Shown here: positions 40,377 to 52,300 of the stretch, piece by piece
Numbering within the stretch: position 1 is the stretch's first letter
Layout of the letters: the number at the start of each line of letters is the position of its first letter
NCBI GenBank assembly: GCA_032622095.1
Contig: CP136066.1
Span: 106,413,319 to 106,477,318, forward strand
From: Siphonodentalium dalli
Lineage: Eukaryota > Mollusca > Scaphopoda > Gadilida > Siphonodentaliidae
Direction of reading: 5' to 3'
Length of the DNA: 64,000 nt
The notes under the pieces: generated by a model
The model's input: the letters and a program-made list of their open reading frames with translations, nothing else
What the model was told of the DNA's origin: nothing
The model's database searches: none
Program-made: the position numbers and the translations under genes

Positions 40377-43300
40377 GATACCCCGGGGGGAACATACCCA
40401 GGGGGAGATAAACTGTTACACCGGCATATGCTTGGGTAAATGTTTTTGATTGTTTATCAAGAATCATCTGTAATTTTTGTCTATGGGAGTCTATATTAAA
40501 ATAATGGAAGACAGATTTATAATCATCAACAAATAACTCTTCACCTGTTTATTTCATATAGCTGTCGGAATGTTGGATGTCATGCTCATACTAGATCCAT
40601 TGAAGCGAGTGACACCAAATGATGCATTGTATAAGCCGTGGTTAAGCAAGGTTAAATTTCCTATCTAATCATCCTATTCTCCGCAACTCAGCTAATGATG
40701 ATATCTTATGATGGCTGTTTAGTACATATAGATCTTTGTTGTACCTTTGAAAAACTTTCAGAATTTTGTTGGCAAACACCAAAATCACAATTGCTTTTGA
40801 GAATTATTGGATGTTGACATCACTTTATTTATAAGAAGATTGTCAAAGGTGAATAAGTGCATTCTATCTGTGTGTGCCTTGTGAGGCAATAGCACTCAGT
40901 TGCGATTTATATTTCCAAGAGAGCATAGCAAAATAGCTTTACATTATATTGTTCAAATAGCCATATTAACAACATCAACTGCTGTATGACGCCCTTAACA
41001 AAGAAGTCTTTGAAGACATTAATATTACTGGATAATGATGAAATACAGTAATGCCCTAAATAATCAACTCCTTAACCACAGCAGAAATATGAGTATTTTT
41101 TCAGGATTTAGTCGGAAATATGGCTTGTTGCCATTCATCAGAAAGCTCTCACTGAGAGCTTTCCGATAAATGGCAACAAGCCATATTTCTGACTAAATCC
41201 TGAAAAATTGCATATAATTCTGCTGTGATTAAGGAGTCAATTATTTAGGGCATTACTGTAATTTGTAATCAAATTATTTTTTAAAAGCTTATTCTCATTT
41301 GTCTTCTTATCAAAGTGCATGTTCTACGCAAAACATGTGATTGAGATTCTTAGACCATAGAGAATTCTAATTGGACAATCATCGTCTGATAACATCGCTG
41401 CATCCCCCTGACACCATGACACTGACACAGGGACCAGCCTAGACCTGATTTTCCGGGCGAAGTGACTTCTCCCTGTCACAAAAATAAGGCCAAGTGTCCG
41501 TTCAATAGGGCGACTTGGTCTTTACAAAATCTAAATTTAAATTCAGTATAGTCGCGTATATAAAAAAAATAGGAGATGTAATATCTAAATTAAAATGATT
41601 AAAACATGGTTCAAATATGGAATTTTTATGTTCAAATCATGACTCTAATAACTATGAATAATCTCCAAACATAATTGTGAGAGAATGGTGGCATTTTATA
41701 TAATAATTTTGGCAGAACCGCATTTTTACAACCACTTGTGAATACGAAAAAAAAAATAAAAAATTAAACAATGCTTATGAACAGGGGCGCCAGAAGCATC
41801 CAAGGGCAGGGGGTGCAGAGCCTACAAAAAGGGCACTTTTCCGCAAAAAGGGCATTTTCTCCACAAACTCGGGAAAATAACCATAAATTCATTGTGGCAA
41901 AAATCCCTATTTTAATGGTATTTGTCGGTTTGTATGGCCGTTTTGTGATAAAATTGACAAAAAAATTAATATTCTGTGTGAAATTGGTGGTATTTGGACC
42001 AAAAAAGTAACATTTTTCTATAAAAACACGAGATTAAACACACAAAAAGCAAGTCCTGCCCCCGCTCGCCCCCCTTGGTCAAGGTCTCACTCATTTATAG
42101 TGCCTAATTATTAAGCTGGGTATAGATATAAATATGTTACACAAATGAATTTGTGTTGAAAGTTGTTCTGGCCTTTACAAAGGGGTGATGAACTGACACA
42201 TGCGTTGCGATCTTCATTCATTGGAAGGTGTGATCATATCGTGACTGTAGACACCTTACGATGTTTTCACAGCTGTCTGCAATCACGCGAAGGTATGAAT
42301 ATGCTCCCAAATCGGATTATTACAGATGTTAATAAGAATTATGGTGTTTTATAAGACCATATCAATGGATAACTGGGTTCAATCAATGTTAACAGTAAAT
42401 TAGGAGGAATATTTTGCCAATTTACGTCGGTCAACTTGGGAAATTTCAGGGCAACTTAAACTTCGCCCAGCTGCGAAATTAGGGTGATGTGAGCATGAAT
42501 AGGGAGACTTCTTCGCCCACGTCGCCCTCTCGGCTGGTCCCTGCACTGACACTGATGGGCCTGTTCTCATGCGCTATCATCTATATTCTCTACTGAGAGA
42601 TGACAGAATTTACACTATAAGCTTGTTATAAACAACGACTTCTATTCTGATAAACATAATTTCTTTTCATCAGAGGAAACGTTTTATGCATTATTAAAAG
42701 AAATGGCAATTATTGCACACCCATTAGTTAATGTTTTACATAATATAGCAAATTACAGAGAGTTTAAAAATGTTCAAAAAAACAACCTTCTTGTCCTTGA
42801 TTAACCCTTTCAGTGCCAAGTCCGTTTTTTGTATCAACCCATATTTCCTTGATCATTTTTCAAATTTAAGACCGATTAAGTTGACAGCAGTACTAGTCTT
42901 ACCAATGAAAAAGATCTTCATGTTCAAGTCTGAATTTAGTGTGTCTGACATTTGCAGAATGAGGTCCCCAGAAGGTGAATTTATTGATGCTATCCCGCAT
43001 AGTGGGCTTGCGTTACCAAATTCACCCTCTGGGGACCTCATTCTGCTTTGGCCTCATCTTCTGGGAAGCATCTATAGTCTCAAACTAACATTGTTTTTAG
43101 TTACTTTTTCCCCTTTTGTTGAGTTTCTATATCCTCCAATTTGCAGAAGATAAAATGCATAATCGAGGTGACTAATTGGTGAACATCACCAACTTCAACT
43201 GGGGAAATTCAATCTGATCATAGGTCTCCCAAAGCATTTGAGGCCTAAGCAGAATGAGGTCCCGAGAGGGTAAATTTGGTGACGCTAGCCCACTGTGTGT

Positions 43301-46300
43301 GATAGAGTCACTAAAATCACCCTCTGGGGACCTCATTCTGTATGCCAAGACACACTAAATTCAGGCTTGTTCATGTTTATGAGATATATACTCTACCTAA
43401 ATCCTAGTTTGTTTAAATTAAATGAAGAAGTGTGAAAAACATTTCAATATTCTTCAAAATATACTGCAGGCTGCAGTCTCAGGGTGTGCAATAAACATAG
43501 AACGGTTTAACATTGTTTTGCTTTGGTTCTCATTTTACTATTCCGACACAACAAACTAGTTGCAATAATATGAGTTATTTTTTCCAAGTATTCTACGAAA
43601 CTACTTCCAACACAAATGTCATGCCCGAATATATCCTACTCTGAAGAATACAACATTTCCTATGATGAATACATCACACTGTCTGTCAGAGTAGATGATA
43701 TTGTAAAAGATTGTATTAAAGTGACATTATCTTCAAGCTTCAAATTAACAATTTCTTTACTGAATGGTTTCTCCCACCAAGTTATAACAGTATATATTGG
43801 AATGGTCTATTATTCAATTGGAGGGATGTTCAAGTAATAAAAGCAGACAACAGATAATACAAGTGCATAATGATTTGTATCTGTTAGAGGGAAATCTTCA
43901 GTTAATAAGTTCAACAAATGACACAGGTTGTTTGTTGTCTCCCGAAAACTATTTTTTTGGGGGACTATTAAAATAGCACGTGTCTGTCCATCCAGGTCAA
44001 GTTTGAATATGTGTTCGATCCACCAGAGTTATGGCCCCTTTTCAACTTGGAATCTGTTTCGGGATGATAACTTTATTTTGGGTTATCGGATCAAAATCAA
44101 AATCAAAATCAAAATTTGGTATGTGAGTTTATTAACTCAAAATACAAGTAAATTTCTAATATGGATTCTGTCCGCCCATTATTACTGGAGTTATGGCCCC
44201 TTTTCGACTTAGAATTAAGTCGTTTTTAGGTCTCTGGATGATAACTTTAGTTTGTGTGATCGCATCTGAACCAAATTTGGTTATCAGCTCCAAATGCAGG
44301 TTAAGTTCGTATATGGGTTCGGTCTACCTATTTTTGCCTGAGTTATGGTCCTTGTCATCTTAGAATTTGCTGATTATTTTGGTTTCTGGATGATAACTTT
44401 TGTTTTTGTAATCCGATTGTTTTTAAATTTGTTATGTGAATACAGGTTATGTTCAAATTTGGGTTTGGTCTGCCCATTTTTGCCGGAGTTATGGTCCTGG
44501 TTGACTTAAAATTTGGTGATTATTTTGGTTTACTTTACTTTTAGTTATCTGACTATTTTTAAATTCAAATGAATCTCTTGATATTTGGTACATGGTTCAA
44601 ATTTCAGAAGATAAAGGCCAAGTTTGAATTTGGTCACGGTCCAATGAATTTTGACAAAGTTAAAAAAAAATAAAACAAAAATATCCTTACTAAAAAGCCA
44701 CCTATTCAGGGGTTACGTGTCGGCGACCTTGTATTGAACTTATTATCTGAACATTTCCTAACGGATCTAACCATCAATGAGTATTTAGTAAAGAAAGTGT
44801 TAATCCTAGTAATTGCTTGCTTTTGTCACATTCCGGACTTTTTGAAACTTAGAAATTATCACCTTAGAAAGAAAAAAGGACAACTTATATTTTTACATGG
44901 AACAATGCGCCTAAAGATTCTGTTCTATAAATAATGTGTAAATCTGTCCCAAAAGGTTGTATGTATTATACCAGAACAAATTGAAATAAAATCAATAATA
45001 ATTGTTAGAAACATTTCCAGAGGTGTTTTCGATTCATATTTATTATTTTATACCTTGGAAACTAAATAGTACTTTTTAGGAAGAGATAGATCATCTTTGA
45101 TTTGAGGCCTGAAAAATATGTGTCTCTTTAATACTTTACTCCTTGCAGCATAACCACTAAACTCCTGTATCTCATCACACACTACAATCCCAATATCCAT
45201 CATTCAGTTTGCGGCCCTTATACACTTAATATAGAAAAAACTGAAATTGTGTTTAATATAATTATATGCATGCAAGAAGGGGAATTCTGCTTGCCTAAGA
45301 CTCAATGGAACGATGCAAATTCTTAGAACCCCACACAGTACACTCTTTGAATTTTCCGACGATGCACAATGTATCAGTAGACCAATCCATATATAAGAAA
45401 GATGTAACATTTTGTCAATCTAATTCTATAGTGTTTTAATTTAATTTATTTGTCAAACTTTTCAAGTGTTTGGAGTTAAATATTTTAGTGGTTAATTTAG
45501 CTCTCGTTGTTTGAAATCTATTTCAAAAGAAAGTAATCTGCTCATCAGATTTCATATAGATACAGATTGCCTGTGTATTTCTTTTTTTTCTTCAAATTCT
45601 TGTGAAATTTGAAATTTAATATAAGATCATTTGTTCGGGGGGGGGGGGGGGGGGGGGGGCAATTTTTGTTTACAGACAAGTGGTGGTGGGTGGTTCACCA
45701 GTCATAAAAACAAGTTTTGTTTTACTCAGCTAATTGTGAATGCCACAAGCCAATATCGAGACCAGTCAACACTTTCACCAATGACTTCTCAATGTAAAAT
45801 ACCTGCATACACATATGCATTACTGATATACATAATGCTACTAAAGTTATACCATTATGGTTATCATGGTTGTATAAAGGGGATGGTAGAAAAGGCTTGT
45901 ATGGTCCATTAGCAGCAATAAGAGTCTGGCGAACATTTCAGAGTATCAGCATTAGAGAGAGATTCCCTTTCTAGTTATTATTCGGAGTGTTTCTATGTAC
46001 AGAAATGCCCTAAATAATCGACTCCTTTAAGCTCAGTGAGAGCTTTCCGATGAATGGCAACAAGCCATATTTCCAACTAAATCCTGAAAAATTACCCATA
46101 ATTCTGCTGTGGTTAAGGAGTCGATTATTTAGGGCATTAATGTACATGGTCATTCCATTTAGAAGTTTTGTATTCAACTTGTAGCATTTGAAACTTGTAG
46201 CAAAGAGTCATAATCCAATCTTATAATAACCGAATGAGCGACCAACACTAAGCAAGCAGTGGGATGATAATGGGATTTGCCTATGCAGGGAATTCTTATT

Positions 46301-49300
46301 TTGATTGAAGCCAATCTCACTGACAGCTTTCCGATGAATGGCAACAAGCCATATTTCCGACTAAATCCTGAAAAGTTACCCATAATTCTGCTGTGGTTAA
46401 GGAGTCGATTATTTAGGGCATTACTGTATGTATCCTCAGCATCTGGGTACTAGGTAGATATTCATGATTATCATGGGGATTAGGTCAGAGGTCGTTAATT
46501 ATACCCCCCGCAACGAAGTTAGGGGGGGGTATACTGGAGTCAGCTTGTCTGTCGTCCGTCCATCATCCGTCCGTGGACACAAATTTGTCCGGAGTTTTTC
46601 TCAGTCGTTTTTTGATCAATTTCCGTGAAACTTACCACAGACATCAACCACCATGGGAACTTGTGCACCTGCGATTATGACGTCTGTCCAACATTTTTTG
46701 GTGGAGTTATCCCCCTTTTTCGACTTAGAATTTTTTTTTGCAACATGCATAATTTTGTCCGAGCTTTTATTCCTACATTTTTCGTTCAATGTTTTTTAAT
46801 CTTGGCACTGATATTTAGTACCATGGGAACCTGTGCACCTGCGATTATGACGTCTGTCCGACATTTTTTGTGTGGAGTTATTCCCCTTTTTTGACTTAGA
46901 ATTTTTTTCGCAACATACATAATTTTGTTCAAGCTTTTATTCCTACATTTTTCGATCAATGGGTTTAAGATTAGGGTTATGGTTGTACACCTGCAGTGGG
47001 AACTGTTATTTTATTATTTTAACTAAATGTTTACTGACATGTGAAACATCTTAGTATTTTAAAAACATGGGGGTATCCGTAGTCCCATTGGGACAGTCAC
47101 ACTTCTAGTGTTACTTTAAATTCACATGAAGGATGAAACACAACTTTCAATAAAACAGTGAAAGCAATTCAAATGTTGAATTATTGACACAAAACTGTTT
47201 CGTATACCTCTGCAACTGTTGGTTATAGGCAGATGTAACATTACTTTAATCAGGTAAGGTATTTTCAAGTTTTATTATCATATAAATGTGTTATAAATAT
47301 CATATCTTGAGCTTTGTCAGTTGGTCCAAAACACCCCCCCCCCCCCAATTTTTAACATTGATTTATGCTCATGTCTCCAAACAGTTGTAATTAAAAGAGG
47401 CTTTGGAATGACTCCTCACAATCACATAAACAATTAATGTTGTTTACATCCCGAGTTTACAAGTATACATATAGCAGCACTCGCACCAGTCAGTCACATG
47501 ATCTGGTGTTAAAAATTACAATCCCTACACTCCTTACAACCACTAAAAGCAGAAACTCTCTATTAATTACACATTTGGTTATTTGAGCTATTATTTTCAG
47601 ATAAACTAAATCATCTCAAACCTTTATAAGGGGTATGTTGATCCTACTTGTAAACCCTGAATATATATATTGCTTAAAAATATTTATGTAAATATCTTCT
47701 ATAAGAAAAAAATAAATGGAAACAAACTTCTGTGATACATTGGAAGGCTATGCTATATGCATGTATTAGCGAAATTCTTCAAAATAGGGGATGAGTGTCT
47801 AAAAATAATGAGTAAAACAATTTTGAAAAAACAATATGACATACCCCCCCACCCCCACCCCGTGAGTTGTTGGGAATATATCAAACTAGTTCTCAAGCAT
47901 GACTATTTTATAAAATATTTTATTTTATAAAATATGTATCATCATCTGAACACTTCTACTGAAGCTTTTTTAAATGAACATAGGGTCTTTGTATTGAGTG
48001 TACATGTATATCAAAAATAATAAAAGTCTGTTAAATCATCAACACCAAGAAAAACATTGATATATAGATTTACTTCGTTCTTACATTCACTATCAATAAT
48101 TATTAGATAATGGGATTGAACATGTTAAAACAATCGTTATGAAATGAAAACATTACTGTTATCGCAAGTCATTTGAACCACTGGCAGTTCAAGTCTGAGT
48201 TTAGTGTACCTGTTATTTGCAGAATGAGGTCCCCAGTGGGTGAATTAAGTGATGCTATCCCGCATAGCGGGCTAGCATCACCAAATTCACCCTCTGGGGA
48301 CCTCATTCTGCATGGCCTCATCTGCTATGGGAGACATAGACTCAGATTAAAGTTCCCAAATGGTGAATATTGTGATGTACACGCATTGGGAACCTTGATT
48401 ATGCAATGTGACATCTGCAAATTTGGGGATATAGAGAAACTAAACTAAAAAAGAAATAGAATCTATATGTGGAGAAGTTTCTGTAGAAATTTGATAATAA
48501 AGAAACTTTTCAGAGAAGATGAGGCCTAAGCAGAATGAGGTCCCCAGAGGGTGAATTTAGTGAATGCTAGCCCGCTATGCAGGATAGCATCACTAAATTC
48601 ACCTTTTGGGGACCTCATTCTGTAAATGATAGGCACAGTAAACTCAGGCTTGTAGCAGTTGGTCTGTATTAAAGTTCGATCAAATCATGAAGGTATACAT
48701 AGGAAAAGTTCAAATCAGTGAAAAATGTTCCACAAGGTAGATTTTCTAACAATATTTTTGAATTTCAATTGTAATTTGCCTTTTTTTTTTTTAGAAAATG
48801 ACTGGCATGTGGAAAATATTGTTTACATAACAATTGGTTTCAGCACAAAATTTCATAATTGGAGAGTTATAAATAATAAATATAAGTACAAAGAATATCT
48901 ATTTCTGCATCTTCTTGGTGATGATGTTTTTGATAGACTTTTTTAATTAGTACACCTTTGCAAAGCCCTTATGTCCCTTTAATTACTACCTCATGCATAT
49001 TCAACCTCATTATCCTCCTTAATATGCTCACCTATCCTCATGCATATTGATGCTTGCAGCTATTGACTTAATCAGCAACCTACTACAGGTGAAAATGAGG
49101 AAAAGATTTACTGTAGACAAATCTTCAGCCCATGTATTCTTACAGGTAAGCATGTATATGTGTCTTATTTACCATGTCTTCAATTGAAATCCAGCAATTT
49201 CAGGCCATAATGAGTGGCATGGCTGGGTTCCTGTTGGGCCATGAAAGCCTACACTAGTCTTGAATCTGACATATTCCAAGACCAGGAAAGTGCTTGTATA

Positions 49301-52300
49301 AGGGCTTTAAATGCCTTGAATATTAGTGATATTTGCATTGCTAGCTTAAAGGGGTACTTTTCTCAAAAGCTGGCCATTATTTTATACTCAACAGAACAAA
49401 TGAATAAATTTGAGCCATGGATTAGTTCAAAATACACTCATGTGCTCTATGAATGATGCAAACAACATGGTAATTATAATGAAATTGAATTTATGACTGG
49501 AGCTTCCATTGGGAGCTTCGCATATATAAGAGAATGCTTGTCATAACAATATTTACGTTGTCCTTCTAAGCCAGTGCATTCTCTTATATATGCGAGACTC
49601 CCTATGGGAGACTCGCATATTTTAGAGAACGCATTGAAACAGATTTTGTAATGCTGTACCAGCGCAGCTCCCTTCTTGAAAGGGTTAACCCTTTGAGTGC
49701 CATGGGCCGATCTAATCGGCCCTAAACCTACACAATAAGTCTGTTAAAGAATATAATAAAATATATTAAAATTTGTAAAAAAAAATTAAAAAAAAAAAAA
49801 TTTAAAAAAAAAATTGTTAGGCCAATGCATTCTCTTATATATGCGAGGCGACCTATGGTCGACTCGCATATATAAGAGAATGCATTGGCACAGGGTATAT
49901 GGGTTGATACAAAAATCGACCTGGCACTCAAAGGGTTAAGTGCTGTTCTCTATGCAACAGTGTTTGTTGTTAGTTTTCATTATTGAAGACTGAGTTCAAG
50001 GATACAATCTTAAAATTTTCTTTCTTTTTGAACATCAAAAACAACTAGCTAAATGTTTATAGCAGCATTCAGAGTTCAGAAGACTGCGTTGTGTTGCCCT
50101 GTTGCAATAACACGATCCATTATCACACTGACCAACCGTTTCCCCGTTGTGGTGTGCGTTTCGCCGTTGTGGTGTGGCGAAACGCCGTTGTACGGTGTTT
50201 TTGGCGAAATTCGCAAGCGGGTAGGAGAGGGCTGATCACCAAAATCGGGATGGAGAGTTAATGTGCATATTTATAATAATGAGACCCCCACAGCCATGAA
50301 GAAGGATATTATACCCAACGAGTGAGCGCTTCCCTGGCTCTCTGTTTGTTTGTACGGCTGAGAAATAGCCTACACAAAATGCCAGGGTGGGCATTCTGAC
50401 AATGGTTCCTCAACATGAAAGCCTTATTTGCTCACCCCTGAACACAATTTGACACCCCGCTGGTATTCTCCACGTAAGAAAAATTATCCCCGATCATGCT
50501 GGTAACGGGCCCCAATTCTCCAATGGCCTAAATATTCAATAAAATCCCAATTGAAGTGGGTCAACAGCAGCGAAAAAATGACAACGCCGTTGTGGTTTTC
50601 ATGGCAACAACGTTGTGGTCGGGCTGGTTTTTCGATTTTCGGCGATCATGCAGTATTATGATGTTTTTGAGACCAGAGCAAGGTTTCACGCCTATTTCGT
50701 ATTGTGTATCCAAAATATTACATGTATTATCCGTATAAGCAATGTTTACTCGTGTATACATGCCACGTAACCTGTCCCCATAAACACGTTTTTTGTGCTC
50801 CAAGCAAGGTATATTATTGTCCACATAGGCCTATACCACGGCGTGGAACGCGCGTACATCACATTTTGAATCTCTAACCAAAGCGGATTTGATTTAAAAT
50901 TGATTGTGGATTAAAGTGGATATAAGGGCTGTGTCCGACGGAATAAACTAGTGGATGAGGCATATAATTTCTCATTACATCTTTTATAACCAGTGGATGA
51001 TAAAAACTCGGAATTTATAAAAGAAATTAGATGAAAAATAGGAACGAAATATGCACCGAATTTGAACATCAAACACTGCTTAACCGTTTAATTGATATTT
51101 GTAAAATTCACACATATTAATTTGTTCTCTCACATAGCCCACAACTCTAATATATAACATAAAATGTACGAAGTGAGCGGCTTATAGATTACAAAGTGAT
51201 GTAAGTTCCCCGTCCTGTATACTCATGATACTGCTGTTTGACCAACTCAAGTTTATTTGGCGCGAATAGGCGATTTGATTACGAAAATTATAAACGTACT
51301 CAAAACCTACCCTCACCCTATTTCATAAAAGTTTTACCACAATGGTATTTCCAAGAAAGCCACACATATAAATATATTAATTTCCATATATGCCATATGA
51401 TGATTACGTTCATGAGTATCATGTTCTCTTAATACATTTTATAATCACCGTCGAAATTCTAATTTATGAATCTGATGTATGCTATATAATAACACGTGTC
51501 TGGTCTGCTTCTTGAGTATTGTTATAGAATAGAAATAGCTTCATTGGTCCACTGCTGGAGCTTATATACGGTAAGGATCGTTATTGGGGAGATGAGGAAC
51601 ATGAAATATCTTGCGATAACGCAAGGATAATTCTACCCAAAAGAAGTTATTTTTTTGTAGTATTACACACTAAACTCTCACACCACATTTAGTTAAATAT
51701 TATTTATCATGACCCAAATTCGCTTTTCTTTGTGGGTGGGTCTGGGGTAGGGCGGTGTCATTACATTGTAAATGATGCACGTTATTTTGTTAGTGTCTTT
51801 ATACGAAATAACGTGAATTGTTCCTAAGTCCCGTATCCTATAGGAGCACTGGGGGATCAAATATATATCCTTTTTCGTGGTTCATCACTAAACAAAGTTC
51901 TAAATATGTAGGTATTGTTTGTTATTTCTATACATGTCGTTTACGTTGTAATTGTGTGTCTCAAGTATGTCCATCTAAGTTCAGGGTTAGTGGCTATAAC
52001 CAGTTTCCATATCAGTGTTATAATTATCGCGTAAAGTTTGTACGCCTTGTTATGCAAAACAAAGTCGGGATATATATGTAACGTTTTGACTTTTATTTAC
52101 ACAGCATAAACGGACAAACTTGACAATACCATATTATATAGTAATATCTGCTATATATTTATGATTGACATAAGTCTATTATAACACAAACTCTGTATTT
52201 TAGTATTCTGTCTGACTATTCTTAACAACAATCATTATCTCGAAGGCCATATCATGGTTACATATCATGGCACGGATGAACACAATGAGAAATATCTGTC

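Noticed and set aside
39926-40467. Minus-strand proline-rich frames
   Set aside because: They arise from poly-G tracts read as Pro.
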